In this document: piece by piece, positions 31,196 through 39,367 of the stretch | Layout: each line of letters opens with the position of its first letter | Position numbering within the stretch: the stretch's first letter is position 1 | Source: Nocardia arizonensis | GTDB taxonomy: Bacteria; Actinomycetota; Actinomycetes; Mycobacteriales; Mycobacteriaceae | DNA: 64,000 bases | Assembly: GCF_001310275.1 (NCBI RefSeq) | Contig: NZ_LGYZ01000133.1 | Span: forward strand, 62,001 to 126,000 | Reading direction: 5' to 3' | Position numbers and translations under genes: made by a program | The notes under the pieces: generated by a model | Seen by the model: the letters and a program-made list of their open reading frames with translations, nothing else | Databases searched by the model: none | Told to the model about the DNA's origin: nothing

Positions 31196-32353
31196 CTATG
31201 CCTGCGTCGCGCCGTCGCTCGATGCCGATTCCTCCACCGGTATCGGGCGCGCGAATGGTAGGCGGTCCCAGGGCCACGGTTGGCCGCCGCGCAGGACGCG
31301 GGCGATGTTCTCGACCAGGACATCGGCGACGCCGTGGTTGGCTTCGCGGGTGCGTCCGGCGATGCCGGGGGTGTGCACGACGTTGTCGCGGCCGAGGATC
31401 GGATCATCGAGGGGCACCGGGACGGTCTCGTACACGTCGGTCGCCCAGGCCAATTCGCCGCGCAGCACCCGCTCCCGCAGGGCCGCCAGGTCGATTCCCG
31501 CGGCGTCGAGTGTGACCACCAGCGACCCCGCCCGGAGCCGGTCGAGCACCGCCGCGGTCAGCCGCGACCGCGGCGTGCCCTCGGTGACCACGACGATGTC
31601 GGCTGCGCTGACGTGCTCGAGGTCGATGCGCTGGGCACCGCTGACCGCGACATCGATCTCATCAGCGTCGGGATCCGCTACCGCCACCGTCGCCCCGAAC
31701 GCGGCACACAGTTCGGCGACCCGTGCTCCCAGCGGCCCCAGTCCGACCACGGCCACCGTCTTGCCGCGCAGAGTGCCGTTCACGAGGCCGGGATGGTCGC
31801 TGTACTGCCAGCTCGGCAGCGGCCACGCACGCGGCCCTTCCACGGCCATCGTCGTGTGCCAGGACGGGAGCGACCGCAGCGCGGCCAGCACCAGGGCGAT
31901 GGCGTGCTCCGCGCGCGAGTCGGTGTGCCCGCGCGACCCGTCGACATAGGCAATTCCGCGTGCCGCCAGCTCCGCGGCGACGGCCGAGCCGACACCGCCG
32001 ACACCGGCGACCACAGCCAGTCGCGACAGGGCCGCGAGGTCGGCCGGTTCGGGCTCGACGCCGATCAGCACCAACGCCCGAACATCATCGACGCCGCGGA
32101 TATCGCGCAGATGCGAGCTTGCGGGCACGGTCTCCCACAGCAAGGTGTGATCGGTCCCCACCAGGCCCTCGCGGAGGCGATCGGCCAGGAACGGCCACGT
32201 CGCCTTGAGATAGCCGTCGTTGACGATCAACACGTCCGGGCAGTCCAAGGTCCTGCCCGCGAACCGGCGGCGATGCGCTGCCTCGTCAGACGGTGATGGC
32301 ACCGAGACCGGCTGATCGCCTTCGGGGTGCGAAGGGGAACGTCCCGTGGTCAC
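31196..32353 (-). CDS. D-isomer-specific 2-hydroxyacid dehydrogenase-like protein
   Basis: A 385-residue NAD-dependent dehydrogenase-fold protein starting at GTG 32353, which overlaps the upstream TGA. The dinucleotide site is VAVVGLGPLGARVAEL (GxGxxG), preceded by TDSRAEHAIALVLAA and followed by TEGTPRSRL, and a GELAWATDVYETVP segment. The usual catalytic His in TPHIAG is replaced: the sequence reads HTPGIAG, with His shifted three residues ahead. This may alter or abolish the usual reaction. It sits between a DUF574-type methyltransferase and a TmrB-like gene and is likely part of the same pathway. Confidence 0.8.
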   Translation of the reverse strand: MTTGRSPSHPEGDQPVSVPSPSDEAAHRRRFAGRTLDCPDVLIVNDGYLKATWPFLADRLREGLVGTDHTLLWETVPASSHLRDIRGVDDVRALVLIGVEPEPADLAALSRLAVVAGVGGVGSAVAAELAARGIAYVDGSRGHTDSRAEHAIALVLAALRSLPSWHTTMAVEGPRAWPLPSWQYSDHPGLVNGTLRGKTVAVVGLGPLGARVAELCAAFGATVAVADPDADEIDVAVSGAQRIDLEHVSAADIVVVTEGTPRSRLTAAVLDRLRAGSLVVTLDAAGIDLAALRERVLRGELAWATDVYETVPVPLDDPILGRDNVVHTPGIAGRTREANHGVADVLVENIARVLRGGQPWPWDRLPFARPIPVEESASSDGATQA

Positions 32354-33174
32354 CGCAGCCTCCCCACCGCCGCCAGGCAGAATTCGCCGTTCGGGCTGCC
32401 CCACCCGAACTCCGCCTCGTCCAACCCGGCCCGATCCGCGTCCGGACGCCAGCGGTGTACGGGCACCAACCCCGGCTCCCACAGGTCACAGCCGGACAGG
32501 ATCGTGGCGATGTCCTCGCGCGGGCGGGGCCGGAAGTCGATCCCGTTGGCCTGGTAGATGTCGGTCGCGCGGGTGACCGCGCCGGTGTCGTCGTCGGTGG
32601 TGACGTGGCTGAGCACCACCCACGACCCGGGCGCAAGGATCGCGGTGAGCGCGGTGATGACGGTCCGGGGATCGGGAATGAACTCGGCGACGAATCCGAG
32701 GCAGATCGCCACCGGCAGGCCAGGATCGATCGTCTCGGTGAGTTCTTTCACGATCGTGTCGGTGTCGGTGATGTCGGCGCCGATGAACAACGTTTGCTCT
32801 CCGGCGAGCAATGCGCGCCCGTGGGCGGCCACCACCGGGTCGCTGTCGACATAGATCGTGCGCGCGGACGGACGCACGCGGCGGGCGATCTCGTGCAGAT
32901 TCGGCGGGCACGGGTACCCCGAGCCGAGCTCGACGAACTGAGCGACGCCCTCGACGGCCAGGTCGTGCACGGCTCTGGCCAAGAACATGCGGGCCGCCTG
33001 CGCCGCGGGTGCGAATTCGGGCACGTCGGCGACGAGTTGTTCGCCGACTTGCAGATCCGTCCAGTACGAATCCTTGCCGACGCCGAGCAGCACGTCATGC
33101 ACCCGCCCGCACTGGGCGCGCGACGGGTCGAGCGGGTCGCTCGCCACCGCAGCCGACCCCACTCCCCTGCTCAC
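32350..33174 (-). CDS. SAM-dependent methyltransferase, DUF574 (Methyltransf_19) type
   Basis: A 274-residue protein starting at GTG 33174. It has the markers of the actinobacterial DUF574/Methyltransf_19 family: RVHDVLLGVGKDSYWTDLQ at the start, RMFLARAVHDLAVEGVAQFVELGSG (SAM motif I), YVDSDPVVAAHGRALLA, ICLGFVAEFI and SHVTTDDD. These proteins are very common in Streptomyces and Nocardia; their targets are mostly unknown. It starts 28 bases after exon 2 of the nucleoside hydrolase and overlaps the dehydrogenase-like gene, so it belongs to the same transcription unit. Confidence 0.85.
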   Translation of the reverse strand: MSRGVGSAAVASDPLDPSRAQCGRVHDVLLGVGKDSYWTDLQVGEQLVADVPEFAPAAQAARMFLARAVHDLAVEGVAQFVELGSGYPCPPNLHEIARRVRPSARTIYVDSDPVVAAHGRALLAGEQTLFIGADITDTDTIVKELTETIDPGLPVAICLGFVAEFIPDPRTVITALTAILAPGSWVVLSHVTTDDDTGAVTRATDIYQANGIDFRPRPREDIATILSGCDLWEPGLVPVHRWRPDADRAGLDEAEFGWGSPNGEFCLAAVGRLR

Positions 33175-33202
33175 CGGATCTCGCCTTCCGCGTCCGGAGC
33201 GC

Positions 33203-33382
33203 TCACCACGACATCACCCACCGGTGCATCCACCGCAGGAAGGCGTCGTAGTCGACTTCGGCCGAGACCCGCATCGGGCGCCCGTCCTGATCGCGATACA
33301 GTCGTGTGTCGTCGCCGATGCGGATGCGTTCCTCGGCGAATGTCACGAACGGCAGCCCCAGCGCCGCGCTCAAGGTCAGCGG
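33203..33382 (-). CDS. nucleoside hydrolase, exon 2 (C-terminal 59 codons after the intron)
   Basis: This piece starts with CCG CTG ACC at 33382 and, when joined directly to GAC at 35806, restores the HD-PL motif of nucleoside hydrolases (WMHD + PLTLSAALG). The frame continues VTFAEERIRIGDDTRLYR to the stop at 33203. Alone it has no usual start. With exon 1 it gives a 313-residue protein, the normal size of the family. Expression needs intron splicing. Confidence 0.8.
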   Translation of the reverse strand, partial: PLTLSAALGLPFVTFAEERIRIGDDTRLYRDQDGRPMRVSAEVDYDAFLRWMHRWVMSW

Positions 33383-33444
33383 GTTGGGTCGGCCGCGCGG
33401 CGAGGTGCCAATGGTATTGGCCCTTTTCCGCGCGGCCTCCCGCC

Positions 33445-33479
33445 GAACCGGACTTGATGGTTTCCCGATCATCCGGCTC
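33445..33479 (-). ncRNA. group II intron domain V
   Basis: The 35-base element starts GAGCCGGATGATCGGG and ends GTCCGGTTC. It forms the standard 5' stem (GAGCCGGA with TCCGGTTC), GAAA-containing loop and AGC catalytic triad. The domain VI hairpin lies between 33383 and 33444. The maturase stop codon (33469-33471) lies 9-11 bases inside domain V. Confidence 0.9.
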
Positions 33480-35271
33480 TCCAGTGAACTCTTGCGTGAG
33501 CGGGGTCGGCAGGGTGCCCGGTGTGGATGTGGCCGTGGCAGGCGGCGCAGACCACAAGGGTCTTTCGGCGTCGCTTGGACATGGCTGTAATCCATTGGGG
33601 TTGGGCTGGTTCGGGTGTTCCCAGGTCTGCGATCCTGCGGATGTGGTGGACTTCGACGTCGCCCACCGTTCCGCAGAGTTCGCAGGTGTCGGCAAGGAGT
33701 CTGGTGATGATCTCCTTGTGTGGGTAGTCGACCCGGACCGGTTGAGAATCAACGATTCTCGCTGTTGTCTGCCGTTGGAGCAGGATCTCGCCGAACCGTG
33801 CGACCAGTGCCTGTCTGCCGTTTCGTTCGATATGCGCTTGGAAGCAGGTGCGCGGCCCGTGCGGTGTCGTGATCTTGACCTTGTATCTGGTCGCGGCCTT
33901 CGACATCGACGAGTGGTGCTTGGCTGCCAGGGTCTTGAGCATCGATGTCTCCATGACCCAGCGCAATCGGCGAAGCCGGTGAACGTCGCCGGCGAGTAGG
34001 TAGTACTGGACGATGCCCCGGTAGATGGCCCCGTATGTGGCGACGATGCTGTAGTCGCTGCCACTGATCAGTGCCTTCTGCCTCGCGGGTTTGCCGCGGT
34101 GCAGGTAGGGGGCGGATTTGGCCTTGATCACATCCCGTGGGACACGTAAGCCGATCTTGCCGTTGATGCTTCGATTACGGCCGGTCTTCTTCGTGTCGCT
34201 GTGTTGGGCGGTGATCTCGTAGCCGAGGAATCGGGCCGCGCCTGTGCGGGCGTGGGTGATCAGCGTTTTGTCCTGGGACAGTTCCAGTTTGAGGTCTTCA
34301 CGCAGGAACTGCGCCAGCCGCTGTTTGATCTCCTCGGCTTCGGCTTTCGGTCCGACGAATCCGAGCAAATGGTCATCTGCGTATCGGCAATACCGCAGAC
34401 GGCGGAAACCGGGATCGTCCGGGTCGCCACTGGGCAGCCCGGCCATCCGCTGACGCAGTGTCCGGGCTTTCGCTCGATCACCGCCGCGCCGAGCTTTGGC
34501 GATCTGCCCGAGCAGATGACGGTAGGCAGGGTTGTTGACCCTGCGATTTCCTCGGGTGTATTCCGGGATGAGGGTCTTCTCGACGAACTCGTCCAATTTG
34601 TGCAGGTAGATACTGGAAAGGATCGGGGATGCGACCCCGCCCTGCGGGGCCCCCGACAGGGTGGCACCCCATTTCCAGTCCTCGAGATATCCGGCCGTGA
34701 GCATGTTTCGCACCAGCCGCAGAAACCTTTTGTCGTGGATTTTCTCCGACAAGATCTCGAGCAACCGATCATGCTCGATCGAGCCGAAGCAGTCGGCGAT
34801 ATCGGCCTCGATGAACCACGCGGTCCCGGTCCAGGCTTCGGCGATCTGCCGCAACGCGGTATGACAGCCGCGACCCTGACGGAACCCGTGGGACAGGTGG
34901 GAGAACGTCGGTTCGTAATACGCCTCCAACAGCAGCCGCACCACTTCTCCGACGAGCTTGTCCGACCAGGTCGGTAACCCCAACGGGCGTGTTCTGCCGT
35001 TCTTCTTCGGGATGTGTACTCGCCGGACCGGGCGGAATCGATAGCGTTCGTGACGCATCGCATCGATGATGCGATCGATCTTGCCCAGCGACATGCCATC
35101 CACGGTTTCCGGTGTGACCCCGGCCGTCATCGCCCCCTTGTTGGAGTAGATGCGCCCGTAGGCCAACAGATACAACTGCGGATTGAACAATTGCCGATAC
35201 AACTCCTCACACGGCAGACCACGCCTGCCGCGCTCACTCAGGACACTCAGCACCGTTGTGGCGCTCTGCAT
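33469..35271 (-). CDS. ltrA: group II intron-encoded reverse transcriptase/maturase with HNH endonuclease
   Basis: A 600-residue protein. The ATG at 35271 (MQSATTVLSVL) was chosen because it gives the normal N-terminus of these proteins. RT blocks are visible: SNKGAMTAGVTPETVDGM, RRVHIPKKNGRTRPLGLPTW, HGFRQGRGCHTAL, FIEADIADCFGSI, GAPQGGVASPILSSIYL and YCRYADDHLLGF with the catalytic YADD. The maturase X domain follows (ALISGSDYSIVATYGAIYRG). The C-terminus has an HNH nuclease (CELC, VEVHHI, CAACHGHIHTG). So it should splice the intron and mobilise it by retrohoming. Both frame and motifs are intact. Confidence 0.95.
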   Translation of the reverse strand: MQSATTVLSVLSERGRRGLPCEELYRQLFNPQLYLLAYGRIYSNKGAMTAGVTPETVDGMSLGKIDRIIDAMRHERYRFRPVRRVHIPKKNGRTRPLGLPTWSDKLVGEVVRLLLEAYYEPTFSHLSHGFRQGRGCHTALRQIAEAWTGTAWFIEADIADCFGSIEHDRLLEILSEKIHDKRFLRLVRNMLTAGYLEDWKWGATLSGAPQGGVASPILSSIYLHKLDEFVEKTLIPEYTRGNRRVNNPAYRHLLGQIAKARRGGDRAKARTLRQRMAGLPSGDPDDPGFRRLRYCRYADDHLLGFVGPKAEAEEIKQRLAQFLREDLKLELSQDKTLITHARTGAARFLGYEITAQHSDTKKTGRNRSINGKIGLRVPRDVIKAKSAPYLHRGKPARQKALISGSDYSIVATYGAIYRGIVQYYLLAGDVHRLRRLRWVMETSMLKTLAAKHHSSMSKAATRYKVKITTPHGPRTCFQAHIERNGRQALVARFGEILLQRQTTARIVDSQPVRVDYPHKEIITRLLADTCELCGTVGDVEVHHIRRIADLGTPEPAQPQWITAMSKRRRKTLVVCAACHGHIHTGHPADPAHARVHWRAG

Positions 35272-35805
35272 TTCGCATACCTCTCGATAACTATTGGTGT
35301 CCGGTTCACCTGGTCTCCTTCGCCCTGCGAGCGGCTTTCCCGCTCTCCCCGGCCGGGCGTGACTCCGGCGACTACTACGAGACCTCCGTCGCCATAGGAC
35401 TCGCGTCCCGTAGGCGATCCCGCGTTCGTGCGTGTTGTACGTGACAGCGTGAGTTAGGCGTCCCACTCATCTCCTTGAATGTCCTCGTTGGACATCGTCT
35501 CGCGCTCCAGAGGTGCGTCGGTCACGACCAAATCCGACGCAGAGCACGACACCGGTTTCAGCGGTCCTTTCCGGTGGATGTGGATTTGCATCGACTGGAG
35601 ATTGGGATTCAGGCAATCCAGCTTTCGCCATATCACGCGGGTCCCTCCGGCACCCCGTCCCAGACCACTGGACCCGGTCGCCGGATTCTCTGGCATGCTG
35701 TTGTCCCCTCAGCCTTTCGGCATCAGGTCAGCCATTCGACCCAAGAACCTCCTCTGAGTTCCCCCCGGCTGAGCCGGGAATACAACACGCCGCTTCGCGG
35801 CGCAC

Positions 35806-36567
35806 GTCGTGCATCCACGATCCGTCTTTGATGGCGAACCAGCGGCGCAGGTGCGTGGCCAGCCACCGCGCCCACTCCGGAGCGTCCGGTGCGTCGAGTG
35901 CGTCCACGAGCGGCCAGTCCTCGACCACCCGGATCTTGGGGTGGTTGGTGTGCTCGGACATCACCAGGATCGGGTGTGGCAGTATCCGCAGGGCCAGGGC
36001 CGCCGAGCCGATGCAGGTGTGGAAATTGTGGGACGCGCGCTGCGGATCCCGGTAGTCGGTGAGCCAGCCTCCCATTTGGGTGACGATCAACTGCTCGGCG
36101 TATTCCGGTGCGGCGGTGAGTAGTGCCGCCAGTTCGGCCATCGGCCCGCAGCCAACCCACCGGACCGGGCCCGGCGCGGCCTCGATGATGCCGGTGAGGG
36201 ATTCGGTGAGCCGGTTGAGGCGGTCTTCGCGTTCCTCGGCCGGCGGGCGGATGTAGTCGGGGATCTCCTGACCCGGATCGACCAGAAGCCGCCGCTTGCC
36301 CCCGAGGTCGATGCCCTCGATGACCGGCACCTCGGCGCGGTCGAGCGAATCCAGCACCCGGCGCGCGAACAGCGCGCGCTGTCCGCCGACCTCATCGGCG
36401 GTCACCACCACCAGCTGGCCCGCCGGAATCAGGCGCGCCGCGAGGATCACGGTCACGAAATCGTCTGGGTCGTAAGCTATGTCGGTATTCACGACCACCA
36501 GGCCATCGAGGGCGGGCGGGTCGGAAATCGCTGTCGCGGCGGCGGAAGGGTCGACGATGGTTGTCAA
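35806..36567 (-). CDS. nucleoside hydrolase, exon 1 (N-terminal 254 codons)
   Basis: Starts at ATG 36567. N-terminal VVNTDIAYDPDDFVTVILAA is the metal-binding region of nucleoside hydrolases (DxDxxxDD, here NTD-AYDPDD, with the second Asp of the usual motif changed to Ala). Later blocks (VDPGQEIPDYI, VRWVGCGPMAELAAL, SHNFHTCIGSAALAL) fit the fold. The family hydrolyses the N-glycosidic bond of nucleosides. The gene is interrupted after GAC at 35806 by the group II intron. Within an operon with a TmrB-like protein, a nucleoside-type metabolite is conceivable. Confidence 0.8.
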
Positions 36568-36652
36568 CGGAGTTCTCCTCTATCAGTGCGTACTACGGGT
36601 AGGTGGGATCGGAGTCAGCGCGTGCGGCGGGCTCGGGCCTGGCCGTCGACGG

Positions 36653-37288
36653 TCAGCACGGTGACCGCTGCGGCGTGGGTGGTGGTGGAGCGTGTCGTCG
36701 CGGACCGACGATGTCGGTCAACGCGAGTTCGATGTAGCTGCGCACCATCTCGACGGTGATGTCGGCCGGTTCCGGGTGCTGGGTCACCAGTCCCAGCAGC
36801 ACGCACACCACCAGCGAGACGGTCACCTCGCAGTCGGTGGGCGGCGCGCCGATCCGCTCGGCCGCGTCGGCGAGCCAATCGCCGAGTGCTGTGACCAGTT
36901 GTGTGAGCGGGATCGCGCGTGCGGGTGCGGGTATCGGCGGTTTGGGTGAGAATTCGAGCTCGATCCAGCTCGTTCGCGTGGCCGCCAGGAACGCCCACGT
37001 CGACACGACCGAGATCAGCTGGTCGGCGGTGTCGACGCGCACCAGGCCCAGGCGCTTGATCACACCTCCGTACACGTGGTCCAGGACCGCCGCGCCCAGC
37101 TCGTCCTTGCCCGAGAAGTTCGAGAACACCGCGCCATGCGTGAAGCCGGCGCGCGCTGCGATCGCCTCGACGGTGGTCGCCTCGAACCCCTGCACGAAGA
37201 ACAGCTCGACCGCCGCGGTCACCAGGCGCTCTCGGGTTTCGCGTTGCTTCTCGGCGCGCGTCGGCACCGGCTTGCCCGGATTCGTCAT
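36653..37288 (-). CDS. TetR-family transcription regulator
   Basis: A 211-residue regulator. ATG at 37288 (MTNPGKPVPTRAEKQRE) shares its A with the upstream TGA. Residues ~12-60 form the TetR HTH (RERLVTAAVELFFVQGFEAT, VEAIAARAGFTHGAVFSNFSGKDEL). The rest is a helical ligand-binding domain. It lies 85 bases before the nucleoside hydrolase and directly behind a small wHTH gene, so it may control the operon in which it sits. Confidence 0.9.
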   Translation of the reverse strand: MTNPGKPVPTRAEKQRETRERLVTAAVELFFVQGFEATTVEAIAARAGFTHGAVFSNFSGKDELGAAVLDHVYGGVIKRLGLVRVDTADQLISVVSTWAFLAATRTSWIELEFSPKPPIPAPARAIPLTQLVTALGDWLADAAERIGAPPTDCEVTVSLVVCVLLGLVTQHPEPADITVEMVRSYIELALTDIVGPRRHAPPPPTPQRSPC

Positions 37289-37659
37289 CAGCACGCCCGG
37301 CCCGCCGGAGGTATCTCGACGACAGCGCTCATCCCGTCGAGGACCCGCATCGTTCGCAGCGTCTGCTGTCCCAGCGGTGTCAGCGACCACACCCACGCAC
37401 CATCAGCCCAGCTCTGATGCTGCCCTCGGACCAGATGCCGCGCCTGCAACGTGGTGAGCGCGCGCGCCACCGGCATCGACCGCCCTCCGGCGGTCGCCGC
37501 CGCGACATCGGCGGAACGGCAGCCCGCCTCGGCGCCCTCGAGTTCCCGCAGCACAGCGACCTGCACGCCGCTGAGCACGAACCCCGCGCTCGACCCGCGA
37601 CGTTCATGATGGTCCTCGGAGACTCCCCCTGCGGGACGAGTGAGCACCGCCGCGGTCAT
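37288..37659 (-). CDS. winged-helix (MarR-like) small regulator
   Basis: A 123-residue protein, ATG at 37659 overlapping the upstream TGA. LSGVQVAVLRELEGAEAG, RSMPVARALTTLQARHLVRG and DGAWVWSLTPLGQQTLRTM read as a winged helix with a final helix and a C-terminal Cys (PPAGRAC). It sits between an unknown gene and TetR. It resembles the wHTH at 29797-30408 in motif order but has no zinc motif. Confidence 0.65.
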   Translation of the reverse strand: MTAAVLTRPAGGVSEDHHERRGSSAGFVLSGVQVAVLRELEGAEAGCRSADVAAATAGGRSMPVARALTTLQARHLVRGQHQSWADGAWVWSLTPLGQQTLRTMRVLDGMSAVVEIPPAGRAC

Positions 37660-38123
37660 TGCCGCGCTCCGCGCGTGAGGCCGCCACCGGTCCACCGAAC
37701 ATGCTGCGCCGCAGTGCTGTTCGAGTCTGCCGATGTGGTGGTGTGGTTCGGAGTCGCGCTCGCGCCGACTCGTTCCCGGTCGGACTGACCCGGCAGGGTG
37801 CCGCCCGCGTCGACATGGTCTTGCAGGTCTTCGCCGATCGCGTTGTACACCGAAGTCGCGTGGCCGAGCGCTATGGCCTGGCTCTGCTTCCGGGTCCAGC
37901 CCGCGAGTATCAGAATCTCCACCGCGGCTTCGAGTTCGCTCGAGTAGCGCGCCAAATCCTTCTCGTGGTTGGCAGCCTCGAATGCCCGAGCGAACGTCAT
38001 GGTGTAGTCGCGGCCGAATTGGGCGGTCATCTCCGCAATGATCGCCTCGACTCGCGGGTAGTCGATGTCGCTGTTTTCGCTCTCCGGCAATGGCTGCGCC
38101 TCCGCCGGCGGTGGCGTGCTCAT
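37656..38123 (-). CDS. 155-residue protein of unknown function
   Basis: A soluble, mostly helical protein (DIDYPRVEAIIAEMTAQFG, YSSELEAAVEILILAGWTRK) with a Ser/Thr-rich tail. No signal peptide, membrane helix or motif is recognised. It is coupled by 4-base overlaps to a P450 gene upstream and a wHTH gene downstream, so it is co-translated with both. Confidence 0.6.
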   Translation of the reverse strand: MSTPPPAEAQPLPESENSDIDYPRVEAIIAEMTAQFGRDYTMTFARAFEAANHEKDLARYSSELEAAVEILILAGWTRKQSQAIALGHATSVYNAIGEDLQDHVDAGGTLPGQSDRERVGASATPNHTTTSADSNSTAAQHVRWTGGGLTRGARQ

Positions 38124-39367
38124 GCCGGTCGCGGGGCGGCGTGCGTGCGGGCGCCCAGGGTGACCGGCAGGCGGAGGTGGCCATTGACCACGAGGCTCGC
38201 GATAGGAGCGAGGTCTTGCGGGTCGGCGGCGAGTTCCATGTCCGGGAACGCGGCGAACAGCGCCGGGAGCGCGACCGTCGCTTCCAGGCGCGCCAACGGT
38301 GCCCCGACGCAGAAGTGCGGGCCGTGCCCGAAGGCCAGGTGCCCACCTTCGGCACGGGTGGGGTCGAACCGCTCCGGGGTGCGGTGCAGGTTGGGGTCAC
38401 GGCCTACCGCGGCCAGGTTGACCAGCACGACGTCGCCCGCCTTGATCACGAAGCCGTCACCGAGATCGATGTCGGTGACCGCGAACCGGAACGGCATCAG
38501 GGGCAGCGGCGGCTGGAGGCGCAGGACTTCCTCCACCACCGCCCCCCACGTGAACTCTCCGGCCATCGCGTTCGACAGCAGCGTGCGGTCGCGCAGCAGG
38601 GCCACGATCGCCTGATCGAGCAGGTGGGTCGTGGTCTCGTATCCGGCCACGATCAGCAGCATGAGCGTGTCGGCGAGTTCCTTGTCCGACAACTCGTCGC
38701 GGGCGTACGCCTCCAGCAGGGTGCTGGTGACGTCCTCGCCGCGGTGGTCCGCCTTGAAGGCGATCAGCTCGGCCAGCACCTGATACATCTCGCCCAGGTT
38801 GGCTTCGGCCTGCGCCGGGGTCAGGGTGATGTCGAGGATCTTGGTGGTGCACGCGCACAGCGCCGCGGCCGGGCTGGCGGGCACACCCATGAGTTCGCAG
38901 ATCACCCGGATCGGGACCTCGTTGACGAAAAGCGCACGCAGGTCGACCGTTTCACCGATCGGCATCGCGGACAGGCCCTCGATCAACTCGGCGGTGATCG
39001 CCTCGATTCCCGGTCGCATCGCCTCGATCCGGCGCGGGGTGAACGCCGGTGTGACCACCCGGCGCAGTCGTGTGTGGTCCTCGCCGTCCACGGTGAGCAT
39101 GCTGCGTACCGCGACCCACCCGTACATCGCCCATGCCGGGGTGATCTCGCCGTCGCGCAGCGCGGGCCAGTGCTGGTGCGCGTCCTTGGAGATCCGCGGG
39201 TCCTTCATCAATGCCCGCAAGACGGCCGTGTCGGTCACCGACCAGGCCAGCACCCCGCCGGGCAGCTCGACGCGCGCGATCGGACCGCGCTCCCGCGATC
39301 GCTCCAGTTCCTCCGGCCAGTCGGCGCCGGTCAGCACGATCGGCGGGAGGTCGGTGTGCAGTGTCAT
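38120..39367 (-). CDS. cytochrome P450 (canonical, CYP107/154-like)
   Basis: A 415-residue soluble P450 with all usual signatures: I-helix VAGYETTTHLL, EEVLRLQPP (ExxR), and the heme loop FGHGPHFCVGAPLARLE with the Cys ligand. It would hydroxylate or otherwise oxidise a small substrate with electrons from a ferredoxin. ATG at 39367 overlaps the upstream P450 stop. It forms a pair with the ExxR-less P450, an arrangement known from CYP157/CYP154 pairs of Streptomyces. Confidence 0.93.
   Translation of the reverse strand: MTLHTDLPPIVLTGADWPEELERSRERGPIARVELPGGVLAWSVTDTAVLRALMKDPRISKDAHQHWPALRDGEITPAWAMYGWVAVRSMLTVDGEDHTRLRRVVTPAFTPRRIEAMRPGIEAITAELIEGLSAMPIGETVDLRALFVNEVPIRVICELMGVPASPAAALCACTTKILDITLTPAQAEANLGEMYQVLAELIAFKADHRGEDVTSTLLEAYARDELSDKELADTLMLLIVAGYETTTHLLDQAIVALLRDRTLLSNAMAGEFTWGAVVEEVLRLQPPLPLMPFRFAVTDIDLGDGFVIKAGDVVLVNLAAVGRDPNLHRTPERFDPTRAEGGHLAFGHGPHFCVGAPLARLEATVALPALFAAFPDMELAADPQDLAPIASLVVNGHLRLPVTLGARTHAAPRPA

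Larger units (their letters stand above)
33383..35805 (-). mobile_element. group II intron inserted in the nucleoside hydrolase gene
   Basis: On the minus strand the intron begins GTGCG (35805), the group II consensus, and ends with AAC at 33383. It has a typical domain V at 33445-33479, a domain VI stem after it, and a maturase ORF in domain IV. The length is 2423 bases. Removal joins GAC|CCG in frame, which fixes both boundaries. The 5' part (35272-35805) is the structured domain I-III region. The insertion is in sense orientation to the host gene, so splicing can rescue it. Intact boundaries and ORF suggest a recent or still active element. Confidence 0.9.

Noticed and set aside
35454..35696. 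80-codon minus-strand frame upstream of the maturase gene
   Set aside because: It lies inside the structured domain I region of the group II intron, which is RNA, not protein coding.
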